Positions 1 to 7,509 of a stretch of DNA of 35,474 nucleotides are shown here, one piece after another. Both the position numbers and the translations under genes were made by a program. The stretch's first letter is position 1. Each line of letters begins with the position of its first letter. The DNA lies in contig JAUWJK010000006.1 of assembly GCA_030607735.1 (NCBI GenBank), positions 1 through 35,474 on the forward strand, read 5' to 3'. The DNA is from Candidatus Bathyarchaeota archaeon (GTDB lineage: Archaea; Thermoproteota; Bathyarchaeia; Bathyarchaeales; Bathycorpusculaceae). Below the pieces are notes generated by a model, which did no database searches, was not told where the DNA came from, and was given only the letters and a program-made list of their open reading frames with translations.

Positions 1-6
1 AAAAAA
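1..6 (-). terminator. oligo-T terminator of tRNA-Arg
   Basis: Read on the minus strand, the bases just past the tRNA-Arg CCA end in a run of six T at the window edge. Archaeal RNA polymerase terminates on such U-runs. The run may continue outside the window. Confidence 0.45.
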
Positions 7-16
7 GAATAATCGG

Positions 17-95
17 TGGCGGGCCCGCTGGGATTTGAACCCAGGGTCTCCTACTCCGCAGGCAGGTGTCATAATCCGTGCTAGACTACGGGCCC
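17..95 (-). tRNA. tRNA-Arg (anticodon GCG), CCA encoded
   Basis: The minus strand folds into a full cloverleaf. A 7-bp acceptor stem GGGCCCG/CGGGCCC (89-95 with 21-27) is closed perfectly. The T arm is CTGGG-TTCAAAT-CCCAG. The anticodon stem CCTGC/GTAGG carries the loop CTGCGGA, so the anticodon is GCG, which reads arginine CGC/CGU codons. The D stem is short, with a T-T opposition at 13-22. The discriminator is G at 20, followed by CCA at 17-19, so the 3' end appears to be encoded, unlike the tRNA-Glu at 7510. There is no intron. Confidence 0.95.
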
Positions 96-307
96 AAACT
101 ACCAGATTAGCACCCTTAATTGTAGCACAATCACCTATTGTACTTTCACCAAAGGTAAAAGGCAGAATACTAAAGACTCTTGTGAAACTTAAAAATAGTG
201 GTCTACAAGAGCAAACAATCAAAATAGTGCGATTCAATTGAAACATTGAGAAGAAAATCTAACATAAGGTTAAAACTGTTAATCATCTATTGCTGGATGA
301 TTGAATT
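96..307. other. tRNA / beta-flower intergenic region
   Basis: I see no convincing gene here. An open frame running out of the antisense of tRNA-Arg (35-241) looks like a shadow. The right end carries the hairpin described at 281-302. No clear TATA element for tRNA-Arg could be picked out. Confidence 0.4.
281..302 (+). promoter_or_regulatory. hairpin overlapping the Shine-Dalgarno site of the beta-flower gene
   Basis: AATCATC (281-287) is the exact reverse complement of GATGATT (296-302), with an 8-base loop. The likely ribosome binding site GGATG (295-299) lies 8 bases before the ATG at 308 and is mostly inside the 3' arm. Folding would hide it, so translational control is possible. The pairing is seen; the control is inferred. 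Confidence 0.4.
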
Positions 308-640
308 ATGACTCTTGGAATTATTGAAGTAGATAAAAAAGGAACAATCACCAGAAATGGTCTCCAGCTTGGAGTCATAGAAAAAAATGGTAATGTTTTT
401 TCATCAGATAAAAAATTAATTGGAATAATTCATGATAATGGAAATATATTTTCCGTAAAAAATGGTATGGCAGGGATCGTCCGAGAAAGTGGAAATATAT
501 TTTCAACAAAACATGGACTTATAGGTCAGCTAAAAGAAAATGGAACCATATATTCAATAAAAAAAGGACAAGTGGGTCTTTTTAAGGGAAATATCCGAAA
601 AATAGGCGGATTCTTGCTTTTATTCTTTGATCAGTTCTAA
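308..640 (+). CDS. beta-flower repeat protein (5-fold beta-flower-like)
   Basis: This 110-residue protein is built from five to six repeats of about 17 residues, with the pattern G-(I/V)-I-x3-(N/S)-G-(N/T)-(I/V)-(F/Y)-S-x-K. They run from residue 4 to about 95, followed by a hydrophobic end rich in Phe and Leu (GGFLLLFF). Short glycine-centred beta repeats ending in a Phe-rich tail are what I recall of bacterial proteins annotated as 4-fold or 5-fold beta-flower proteins, whose function is unknown. There is no signal peptide and no transmembrane helix before the tail. The ATG at 308 has GGATG upstream, inside a hairpin. The gene is transcribed toward the zinc-ribbon and lysS genes on the other strand. 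The repeat architecture is certain; the family name is inference. Confidence 0.7.
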   Translation: MTLGIIEVDKKGTITRNGLQLGVIEKNGNVFSSDKKLIGIIHDNGNIFSVKNGMAGIVRESGNIFSTKHGLIGQLKENGTIYSIKKGQVGLFKGNIRKIGGFLLLFFDQF

Positions 641-711
641 TAAATAATTATCTAAATAGTTCATTTTTTCTAAGATATTTAAATAAAAAATGGATATTTA
701 AAAAAGTGGAA

Positions 712-873
712 TTAGAGTTTATTTCCACAATTACCACAGAATTTGCTGCCTGCTTTATTTTTTGTTTTACATTTTGAACATACAACGTCAGCTTGTTTCA
801 TCTTTGTTCCACAATTACCACAGAATTTCATCTCAGAAGGATTTTCAGTTTTGCATTTTGGACATTTAATCAT
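712..873 (-). CDS. small double zinc-ribbon protein (53 aa)
   Basis: This gene is easy to miss because of its size. The minus strand from ATG at 871-873 to TAA at 712-714 encodes 53 residues with two nearly identical zinc ribbons. The first is CPKC (4-7) with CGNC (18-21). The second is CSKC (32-35) with CGNC (47-50). Each has 10 or 11 residues between its CxxC pairs, and both repeat the phrase KFCGNCG. Such tandem ribbons are common in archaea and usually bind nucleic acid or protein. No specific function can be assigned. The start lies 5 bp past the lysS stop, so it is probably the last gene of the lysS transcript. No strong Shine-Dalgarno site is visible. Confidence 0.8.
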   Translation of the reverse strand: MIKCPKCKTENPSEMKFCGNCGTKMKQADVVCSKCKTKNKAGSKFCGNCGNKL

Positions 874-878
874 TTTTT

Positions 879-2480
879 TCAGCTATTTGAAATTCTTTTT
901 AATGCCTCAATTACGTTCTGTACACCCATAGTTAAAATATAAGGTCCCAACCGAGGACCGTAATTAGCACCCATTAAAATAGAATAAAGAAGTCTAAACA
1001 ATTTCCGAGGTTTAAGATTGTTATTTTTCGCAACATTAAAAATCGTATTTTGAATTTTATCTGCATCATTTTCGTTTTTTAAAAGATTTATTAAATCTAT
1101 TATAGCTTTTTTTTCGTTTTCTTCCAAAACAACTTTTATTTCCTTAAGCTCATCAAAGTCATGGGACCAGTTTAGTGCGTAATCAATTCGTTTGAATAGT
1201 TCAGGATTAATTATCTGGTTTTTGTGTATATAGTGATAACTTTGAAGTTTTTCGAGTAGAAAATCTTCCAAACACTCTGCAGGAGCCATTTTTACTAAAA
1301 ATGATAACAGATTATAAGGAACATGAACATCAGGTTGATCAGGAGGATCCATGACCCAACAATATTTATACAATCCACGGAGTTTTTCAAGCTCTTTTTC
1401 ATCATTTATTTTCTTCTTTCCAAAATATATGTCTTCAAGAGAGTCAAACTCATTCATATAGGTTGGAATATCTGAAACGGCAAGGCTTCTAGTCCCAACA
1501 AATCGCTTTAACATTAATAAAAGAAGTGATTGTGGTGATCCGTACCTAAACCAAACTTGTGGAGTAAAAACATTTCCAGCTGATTTGGAAATTTTCTTCC
1601 CCCCTTTGTCCAGGAACATTTCATATTGAGCATGAGAAGGGGGTTCAAAACAGAGTATTTCCTTGCAGATTCTATCATTTATTCGAACTGAATCCGCAAT
1701 ATCTTTACCAAAGGCTTCAAATCTAATATCTAGAGCTTTCCATCTAGCTGCGAATTCTCCCTTCCAACTCAATTTTCCGTTTCCAGTAGTTATATCTAAT
1801 TCACCTTTGTGGTCACACCCTTGAATTTTGTTTCCTCCTATTTCTATGCCTTCACAAGAATAAACCACTGTGTCACTTTCTGGAATGAATTTAGAGGCTT
1901 TAGTTGTATATATCTTACCACAGTTTTCACAAATAGGAAAATAAGGTAAAACCTCCAAGTATCTATCTTGCCCTACCTCCTCTTTCACTATTTCTCCAAC
2001 TTTTCTAGCGTTAAGAAGGATTGTTCTGATCTCTTCTGTTAACAATCCAGTCTTGTAAGCTTCCGTAGCAGACATAGATTTGTATCTAATATTACATTTA
2101 TCCAAAGATTCCAACAAAAGAGAACTCATATGCTTCCCATAACTCTCATGACATCCAAAAGGATCAGGTATACTTGAAACAGGAAAACCCAAATATTCTT
2201 TTAACGAATCCGGTAGCCCAAATGGTACCTTTCGAAGACCATCTTTATCATCACAAAAGGCTACAAGTTCAGAAGCATAATTCATTTCTTTTAACCCCAA
2301 ACTAACCGCATAAGAACGGGCTGCATCTCCAAGACTACCAATATGAGGAAAACCAGAAGCACCAAGACCCATTTCAGTTCTGATATTAGACAAACTTCGA
2401 TTAAGTTTTTGCTCTCGCTGTATTATCTTTTGAGCCATCATATCATACCATGTACCATGGCCAACAATTTTTTGACTCAT
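879..2480 (-). CDS. lysS: class I lysyl-tRNA synthetase
   Basis: The enzyme charges tRNA-Lys with lysine in the cytoplasm. It is the class I type found in many archaea rather than the class II bacterial/eukaryotic enzyme. The 533-residue protein has the HIGH-type signature PHIGS at 45-49 in the nucleotide-binding fold. The KMSKS-type loop is KISKS at 296-300. Between them is a cysteine-bearing insertion (CENC at 184-187, and a Cys-rich stretch near 209-222) that is probably a zinc site. The C-terminal third is helical, as expected for an anticodon-binding domain. Length is normal for the family. The ATG at 2480 has AAAGGT about 8 bases upstream and a TATA-like element beyond. The 53-aa zinc ribbon follows 5 bp after its stop. 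Confidence 0.96.
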   Translation of the reverse strand: MSQKIVGHGTWYDMMAQKIIQREQKLNRSLSNIRTEMGLGASGFPHIGSLGDAARSYAVSLGLKEMNYASELVAFCDDKDGLRKVPFGLPDSLKEYLGFPVSSIPDPFGCHESYGKHMSSLLLESLDKCNIRYKSMSATEAYKTGLLTEEIRTILLNARKVGEIVKEEVGQDRYLEVLPYFPICENCGKIYTTKASKFIPESDTVVYSCEGIEIGGNKIQGCDHKGELDITTGNGKLSWKGEFAARWKALDIRFEAFGKDIADSVRINDRICKEILCFEPPSHAQYEMFLDKGGKKISKSAGNVFTPQVWFRYGSPQSLLLLMLKRFVGTRSLAVSDIPTYMNEFDSLEDIYFGKKKINDEKELEKLRGLYKYCWVMDPPDQPDVHVPYNLLSFLVKMAPAECLEDFLLEKLQSYHYIHKNQIINPELFKRIDYALNWSHDFDELKEIKVVLEENEKKAIIDLINLLKNENDADKIQNTIFNVAKNNNLKPRKLFRLLYSILMGANYGPRLGPYILTMGVQNVIEALKRISNS

Positions 2481-2513
2481 AATTTAGACCTTTGTAACAA
2501 CGAACATAGAGTA

Positions 2514-2523
2514 ATATAAAAAA
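2514..2523 (-). promoter_or_regulatory. TATA-type promoter of lysS
   Basis: On the minus strand TTTTTTATAT lies 34 bases before the lysS ATG. That places a transcript start about 10 bases upstream of the gene, giving a short leader that still contains AAAGGT. Assignment is by position and composition only. Confidence 0.4.
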
Positions 2524-2575
2524 TCTTCTGATTAAAAATAAAGTAATTAGTATAATCTAGTTATAAACCATTTTC

Positions 2576-3958
2576 TTAAGCCTTCATTTTTTCTCTTTTC
2601 ATGATTTCTCTTGCAACTATAACACCTGAAGCAGAAGCTTGAATAAGACCTCTGGTAACTCCTGCTCCATCACCGATTGTAAACATATTTTTAATTTTGG
2701 ACTCCAGTTCATCATTTAGTTGAAGGTGAGACGAGTAGAATTTAACTTCTATACCATAAAGAAGGGTATCTCTTGAGTGAACACCAGGTACAATTACGTC
2801 TAATGCTTGAAGCATTTCTCTAATGTCTGATAAATAACGATATGGAAGAACAAAACTTAGATCACCTGGTGTCGCATTTTTTAAGGTGGGAGTAACCACA
2901 CTTCTAGCAAGTCGTTCAGGGGTTGAGCGTCTTCCAGAGACTAAATCACCTAACCTTTGAACCATTACACCGCCGCTAAGAAGATTTGAAAGACGAGCTA
3001 CATATTTTCCATATGCAATAGGTTCTTTGAAAGGTTCAGTAAAGGAAGTGCTAACTAAAAGGGCGAAATTAGTATTTTTAGTTTTTCTTTCAGCATAGCT
3101 CTGTCCATTGACTGTTAACACACCATCGTAAGATTCTGTTGTTACTTCTCCATAAGGAGAAACACAAAAAGTTCGGACTTGGTCATCAAAAAGTTTGGAA
3201 AAATAAATTAATTTTGGTTCATAAAGTGTTTTAGTTAGTTTTTCCATAACTGAAGCTAAAACTTCAACTCTGACGCCTACGTCTACTGGGTTATTCACAG
3301 TTTTTAGTCCAAGAAATTGGGCTTCAGTCTGAAACCATTCTGCACCACTTCTACCTGGAGCAATTATTACATATTTGGCATAAAATTTTTCGCCACTTGT
3401 CGTTTTAACCCCTATAACTTTATTGTCCTCAGTGATAAGCCCTTTTACATCAGTTTTTGGGTAAAATGTAACTTTATCGTTAAGTTCTTGTCTCATTCGT
3501 CTCAGAGTTTCTAAACATTTATCCGTTCCCATATGACGAACTTCTTGTCGAATAAGCTTTAATCCTGCCAGAGAAGCTTGCCTATCAATCTCGTCAACCT
3601 TTTCTGTGTCTCCACCATATACTTGTTCACTGGCACCATATTGAATGTATATTCCATCAACATACTTTACTAGTTTTTTAAGTTCTTTTTTAGAAACATA
3701 TTGATTCAACCAGCCGCCAACTTCAGTGGATAAAATTAATTTTCCATCACTGTAAGCACCTGCTCCACCCCAACCTGAAAGAACTGAACAGGGTTCACAA
3801 TGTACACACTCAAACCCTCGACTAGAAGGACATTTACGGAGATCAATATCCAAACCTCTATCTAGAATAAGGACATTTAATTTGTTCTTTTCAGTCAATT
3901 CCAATGCAGAAAATATTCCTGCTGGACCAGCACCAACAATAATTACATCATATTCCAT
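2576..3958 (-). CDS. FAD-dependent dehydrogenase (COG2509-like)
   Basis: This 460-residue flavoprotein resembles the uncharacterised FAD-dependent dehydrogenases of COG2509. The N-terminal Rossmann motif is GAGPAG at 9-14, with an acidic ILDRG after the second strand. It is followed by a cysteine group (C43, C51, C54, C57) and the glycine-rich GWGGAGAYSDG at 62-72, typical of this group. The C-terminal FAD motif is FTIGDGAG, then GLIQASASG. The substrate is unknown, and the four cysteines might bind a metal or form redox disulfides. The start is well supported: GGGAGGT sits 6 bases before the ATG at 3958. It is monocistronic, with a long upstream gap. The family call is firm; the function is open. 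Confidence 0.88.
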   Translation of the reverse strand: MEYDVIIVGAGPAGIFSALELTEKNKLNVLILDRGLDIDLRKCPSSRGFECVHCEPCSVLSGWGGAGAYSDGKLILSTEVGGWLNQYVSKKELKKLVKYVDGIYIQYGASEQVYGGDTEKVDEIDRQASLAGLKLIRQEVRHMGTDKCLETLRRMRQELNDKVTFYPKTDVKGLITEDNKVIGVKTTSGEKFYAKYVIIAPGRSGAEWFQTEAQFLGLKTVNNPVDVGVRVEVLASVMEKLTKTLYEPKLIYFSKLFDDQVRTFCVSPYGEVTTESYDGVLTVNGQSYAERKTKNTNFALLVSTSFTEPFKEPIAYGKYVARLSNLLSGGVMVQRLGDLVSGRRSTPERLARSVVTPTLKNATPGDLSFVLPYRYLSDIREMLQALDVIVPGVHSRDTLLYGIEVKFYSSHLQLNDELESKIKNMFTIGDGAGVTRGLIQASASGVIVAREIMKREKMKA

Positions 3959-4232
3959 AGGTGAACCTCCCGGAAACCTTGGATTAGATATAATAACTGG
4001 AATATATCTGTGATGTTTTCAAATTGAGAAGTATAATAGAGTATATCAACAAATAAAATCATAAAATCCTAATAAATAATAACACAGAATTAAAAGAAAA
4101 AATAGTTTTATAATCAAGATAAGTTATAGTCGATTATAAAAAATTAACTAGAGTATTTTTTATATAAACTGCTTAATAAATCAAAGATAAAATCAGTATA
4201 TAGAAATGATAGATAGGTTAACAGGACTACAG
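3959..4232. other. A+T-rich intergenic region
   Basis: This 274-bp gap carries the upstream region of the FAD dehydrogenase (minus strand) and the 3' flank of the UPF0147 gene. I found no convincing small gene, RNA or repeat in it. Confidence 0.4.
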
Positions 4233-4511
4233 TTAGTCCCTTATTGCTTCAACTAAGCTCATAACGTTCCAAAGTTTCACTCGTGTATAGGGAGGCATAT
4301 TAGGATCCTGCAAAATCTCATCCAACCTAGACACAGCATTTGAAGATCGTACAGCAGGAGTAAATCCAGTATTTCCAAGTACCTCAATCGCTTCCTTAGC
4401 AGCACGTCGAATATTTCTTGGAGTAGTACTGTCTTCAGATACACCATTAAGTACCATCAATGCTTGTTGCATTTTCACTTCATATTCTGCAGCTTTTTTC
4501 TTTCTTACCAT
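4233..4511 (-). CDS. UPF0147 family protein
   Basis: This 92-residue, mostly helical archaeal protein of unknown function matches UPF0147. It has a lysine-rich start, then the conserved stretches TTPRNIRRAAKEA (about 29-41) and LDEILQDPNMPPYTR (about 64-78). No catalytic motif is visible, and a small helical repeat or adaptor fold is likely. The ATG at 4511 has GGATGG nearby upstream. It diverges from the p27-type gene, with a single TATA-like element between the two starts. Confidence 0.9.
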   Translation of the reverse strand: MVRKKKAAEYEVKMQQALMVLNGVSEDSTTPRNIRRAAKEAIEVLGNTGFTPAVRSSNAVSRLDEILQDPNMPPYTRVKLWNVMSLVEAIRD

Positions 4512-4545
4512 TAGTTACCATCCACTCATTCTCGCAGTAATCAAG

Positions 4546-4555
4546 CTATATAAGC
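4546..4555. promoter_or_regulatory. shared, near-palindromic TATA element
   Basis: CTATATAAGC reads GCTTATATAG on the other strand, so it gives a usable TATA box in both directions. It lies 35 bp from the UPF0147 ATG (minus) and 31 bp from the TTG of the p27-type gene (plus). Both fit a TATA at about -26 with a short leader. No other TATA-like element is in the 74-bp gap. Confidence 0.5.
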
Positions 4556-4585
4556 ATTGAGACGTATTTACTTTCGGGTTTTATA

Positions 4586-4939
4586 TTGATCAATGAAAAT
4601 AAAGATGACACAATAAAACGCATGGCTGATTTATTGCGCCAAGGTGCTACATTAACAAATTTATCATGTCCCGCTTGCGCTTCACCTCTTTTTAGACTTG
4701 AAAATCAAACACTATGGTGTGTAAAAGATGAGAAAAAAGTAATAGTGATGAAAAAAGGATCTGAAGAAAAAAAACCAGATTCACCTTACGATAAAATTGA
4801 AAAGACACTTCTGTCTAAAGTTAATAGATTACAGGATAGAATAGAAAATACTGAAAATGTAGATGAACTTCAAAAACTAACCAGTACCCTATCAGAGGTT
4901 TTAACCGCTCTAGAAAAAATTAAAAAAATGAAAAAATAG
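4586..4939 (+). CDS. p27/SSSCA1-type zinc-knuckle protein
   Basis: This 117-residue protein belongs to the Sjogren syndrome/scleroderma autoantigen 1 (p27) family, found in archaea and eukaryotes and without an established enzymatic role. The family block is visible: a helix IKRMADLLRQGAT (10-22), then SCPACASPLFR with C28 and C31, and LWCVKDEK with C45. Family members usually have a second CxxC; here only C45 remains, so the zinc site may be altered. The rest is a charged coiled-coil-like tail (about 70-117). The TTG at 4586 gives the full helix; an ATG at codon 13 is possible but would cut it. It is followed 20 bp later by an unrecognised gene on the same strand. Confidence 0.82.
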   Translation: MINENKDDTIKRMADLLRQGATLTNLSCPACASPLFRLENQTLWCVKDEKKVIVMKKGSEEKKPDSPYDKIEKTLLSKVNRLQDRIENTENVDELQKLTSTLSEVLTALEKIKKMKK

Positions 4940-4959
4940 TAGAGTGGACTTTTTAAAGG

Positions 4960-5478
4960 ATGATAGGATTAAGCGAGAAATTTCCTGAAAACATTCACAG
5001 AATTGAAAGATTTGAAACGACAGTCCCCACTAAGAAAGTACAAAAAGAAATTATTTTGTCTCTAGCTAAGTTTAATTGTAAAACCTTTAGTTTTGAAGAA
5101 ATAACCTATCCAACCATACCTAATTGTAAAATAATCTTTGAGATAGGTTTGGCTGAATCGAAAACATTCAATTATATTGATGAAGAGGAGAAAAATAGAT
5201 TTCTTAAAACTTTGAGAAAAGAAATATTCAAAGTAATAGATTTGTTTTTCGCAATACGTTATTATCGGATCAATCAAAAAAAAAGCAGTCCACTAAATTT
5301 TGACTATTACTTAATGCGAATTATCTTTGAAAAGAAGTTAATAGAATTTAGAGTTTTTCACGAACGTGGACCAAGATATATCTCCCCCGAAGATTTGAGC
5401 TCTATTATTATTAACGAAACCAATAGAAACTCGGTCAAAAAAGGTAAAGTAATATTAAAAAAGTTGAGAGCTAGTTAA
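4960..5478 (+). CDS. conserved-looking protein of unknown function (172 aa)
   Basis: I do not recognise this gene. It encodes a basic, soluble 172-residue protein of mixed alpha/beta character. Features that look conserved are IFEIGLAESKTFNYID (about 50-65), a helix FLKTLRKEIFKVIDLFFAIRYYRIN (about 70-95), and LIEFRVFHERGPRYISPEDL (about 126-145). No signal peptide, membrane segment or metal-binding cysteine cluster is present. It follows the p27-type gene by 20 bp, so the two are probably co-transcribed. Its 3' end overlaps the convergent tmk gene by 8 bp. The region has a normal coding pattern and no competing frame, so I regard it as a real gene. Confidence 0.7.
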   Translation: MIGLSEKFPENIHRIERFETTVPTKKVQKEIILSLAKFNCKTFSFEEITYPTIPNCKIIFEIGLAESKTFNYIDEEEKNRFLKTLRKEIFKVIDLFFAIRYYRINQKKSSPLNFDYYLMRIIFEKKLIEFRVFHERGPRYISPEDLSSIIINETNRNSVKKGKVILKKLRAS

Positions 5479-6064
5479 GATATTTTTTTATAATTGAAAA
5501 TAAGTCTTCAGAAACTTTAGTTTTCGAATTATTACCATTTATAATAGTAAGTTGGCTATCTTCGACAAATTTTAGATAAATTTTTCGAACTTTTATTTGT
5601 GTTTCTAAGTTTTCCATTAAAGATTTTTTCGAGTTTAACCTACACATAGATTTTTCAGGTTCAACATCGATAAATATTGCTAAGTCTGGATAAAGTATAG
5701 CGTTATTTATGGTTTGAATCCAATCTAAACTGGTTCCACTGGCACCTTGGTATGCCAATGAAGAAAAAACATATCTATCACAAATTACCGTTGTACCTTC
5801 ATTTAAGGCAGGAATGATCTCACTTTCAAGATGTTCAATTCTGTCCGCCGCAAAAAGCAACGCTTCAACAAAAGGTGATAAACGTTTTTTACTATACAAA
5901 TAACTCTTACGAATATAGTTTCCAATTAAACCCTTACTTGGTTCTGAGGTATAAAGAACATTAATAGTTTCCTTCAATTTCTGAGCAAGAATTTTGGCTT
6001 GAGTAGTTTTTCCTGAACCATCTAAACCTTCAATACAAATAAATACCCCTTTTTTTTCCACCAT
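5471..6064 (-). CDS. tmk: thymidylate kinase
   Basis: The enzyme phosphorylates dTMP to dTDP with ATP for DNA synthesis. The 197-residue protein has the P-loop GLDGSGKTT at 13-21, the family phrase FICIEGLDG, the DRY motif at 96-98 (VICDRYVFSSLAYQG) that binds the dTMP phosphate, and an Arg/Ser-containing LID region near 145-160. Length is typical. The ATG at 6064 begins the first P-loop strand at the expected distance. It converges on the unknown gene at 4960 with an 8-bp overlap and diverges from the HD phosphohydrolase. Confidence 0.95.
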   Translation of the reverse strand: MVEKKGVFICIEGLDGSGKTTQAKILAQKLKETINVLYTSEPSKGLIGNYIRKSYLYSKKRLSPFVEALLFAADRIEHLESEIIPALNEGTTVICDRYVFSSLAYQGASGTSLDWIQTINNAILYPDLAIFIDVEPEKSMCRLNSKKSLMENLETQIKVRKIYLKFVEDSQLTIINGNNSKTKVSEDLFSIIKKYLN

Positions 6065-6109
6065 TTTCTAAAGCCAGCCAACAATAAAGGTAAACAATAT
6101 AATAGAACC

Positions 6110-6120
6110 CTTAAATATAA
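6110..6120 (+). promoter_or_regulatory. TATA-type promoter of the HD phosphohydrolase
   Basis: CTTAAATATAA lies 31 bp before the ATG at 6151, which has the strong ribosome site TGAGGAGAT (6137-6145) in its short leader. Confidence 0.45.
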
Positions 6121-6150
6121 CTTGGTAAGTCACAGCTGAGGAGATAAAAA

Positions 6151-7431
6151 ATGCCGAAAACGTATTGGGGTGAAATAAAAGATCCAGTACACGGTTATGT
6201 CTATATTACAGAACCAGAAAAAAAAATTATTGATTTATATCCGATACAAAGATTGAGAAGATTGCGACAGTTAGCAGGGTCAGATTATGTTTATCCTGGT
6301 GCAAACCATACTCGTTTTGAACATTGTATAGGAGTCATGTATTTAGCAGGTAAAGTCGTTGAAAATCCCAATATTTCATTGCTTATTAATGATCAAGAAG
6401 TTGACGCTATTAGAATTTCTTCATTATTACATGACGTTGGGCATGGTCCTTTTTCACATGTTTTTGAACATTTACTAATAAAAAAATTGAAGAAAACACA
6501 TGAAGATATGACATCCTGGCTTATTGAAAACAGTGAAATTAGGGAAAAACTTTCTGAAACAGGTTTTAATCCAAAAGAAATCGCGGCTCTTGCAGTAGGA
6601 AAATTACACCAACCAGGAAAAGCATTTCTTGATCAGATAATAAGTAGTGCAGTAGATGTGGATAAACAGGATTTTATTGTGCGAGATACGTTTCATACCG
6701 GAGCTGAATACGGATTTATTGATGTATTTAGATTAATTCACGCTTTGAATGTGTTAGGTGAGAATCTGGCTATTGAGATAAGTGCAATATCAGCAATTGA
6801 AGCCTTTATGATAGCAAGAATTGAGTCTTTTAAGAGCATTTATTTTCACAGGGTGGGGAGAGCAGCACAAATTATGCTAGCTACGGCTATGGAGAAAGCA
6901 GATGATGAGTTGGGATTAACTGCTTTTAAAACTCCTGAAGAGTATTTAGCATTAGATGATTATACAGTTTGGACTGCCTTGAAAAAATGTAAATCTTCTA
7001 GGAACATAATAGATGATTTAGAAAAAAGGAAAATGTTAAAGTGTGCCTATGAAAGAACTTTTTACGAAAAAGACACAATGGTATCAAATATTTTTGGTTT
7101 AGAAACTTACAGGAAACAAATGCAAAATGAAATTGCAAAAGAAGCAAAAGTGGATCCTGAGACTGTTATAATTGATGTACCTACTGTACCTTCGGTTCCC
7201 TATCATAATGCAGTACTTATGGAATCCATGGAAGTTCCAGTATTTAGTAAAAATTCAATAAATGGAAAAAAAGCTTACCGACTTTCTGAAGTTTCAAAAA
7301 TTATTGAAAGCTTAAAAGGATTCATTAACATTTTAAGAGTATATACTAATGAAACAAACAGAGAAAAAGTAGAGAAAGCAACTGTCAAAATATTAGGTGA
7401 AGTCCCGCAAACAACAAAAATATCATATTAA
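6151..7431 (+). CDS. HD-domain phosphohydrolase (COG1078, dNTPase/SAMHD1-like)
   Basis: The 426-residue protein belongs to the HD phosphohydrolases related to dGTPase and SAMHD1, which remove triphosphate from dNTPs. The metal site is complete: H58 in TRFEHCIG, H94-D95 in SSLLHDVGHGPFSH, and D169 in SSAVDVDKQD. The N-terminal signature DPVHGYVYITEPE and the block LYPIQRLRRLRQLAG are characteristic of the family. The substrate has not been shown for most archaeal members; a dNTP role beside tmk is attractive but inferred. The start is clear: TGAGGAGAT, then ATG at 6151. Its 3' flank ends in a strong hairpin before tRNA-Glu. Confidence 0.92.
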   Translation: MPKTYWGEIKDPVHGYVYITEPEKKIIDLYPIQRLRRLRQLAGSDYVYPGANHTRFEHCIGVMYLAGKVVENPNISLLINDQEVDAIRISSLLHDVGHGPFSHVFEHLLIKKLKKTHEDMTSWLIENSEIREKLSETGFNPKEIAALAVGKLHQPGKAFLDQIISSAVDVDKQDFIVRDTFHTGAEYGFIDVFRLIHALNVLGENLAIEISAISAIEAFMIARIESFKSIYFHRVGRAAQIMLATAMEKADDELGLTAFKTPEEYLALDDYTVWTALKKCKSSRNIIDDLEKRKMLKCAYERTFYEKDTMVSNIFGLETYRKQMQNEIAKEAKVDPETVIIDVPTVPSVPYHNAVLMESMEVPVFSKNSINGKKAYRLSEVSKIIESLKGFINILRVYTNETNREKVEKATVKILGEVPQTTKISY

Positions 7432-7457
7432 GAAATATAATAAATAAATAAGAATGA

Positions 7458-7493
7458 GAGCAATGTTTATTCGATTGAATAAACATTTTGCTT
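7458..7493 (+). terminator. strong hairpin between the HD gene and tRNA-Glu
   Basis: AATGTTTATTC (7462-7472) and GAATAAACATT (7477-7487) are perfect inverted repeats of 11 bp with a GATT loop. Allowing a two-base bulge, AGC/GCT extends the stem. Four T overlap its right arm. It may terminate or stabilise the HD mRNA, or act in the 5' leader of tRNA-Glu. The stem is certain; the role is inferred. Confidence 0.5.
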
Positions 7494-7509
7494 GATACTA
7501 TGTCTAAGT

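Noticed and set aside
35-241. 68-residue plus-strand frame starting inside tRNA-Arg
   Set aside because: It begins in the antisense of the tRNA, has no ribosome site and shows no family features.
600-640. Hydrophobic tail of the beta-flower protein as an archaeosortase signal
   Set aside because: There is no basic cluster after it and no recognisable motif before it, and such tails occur in the bacterial relatives I recall.
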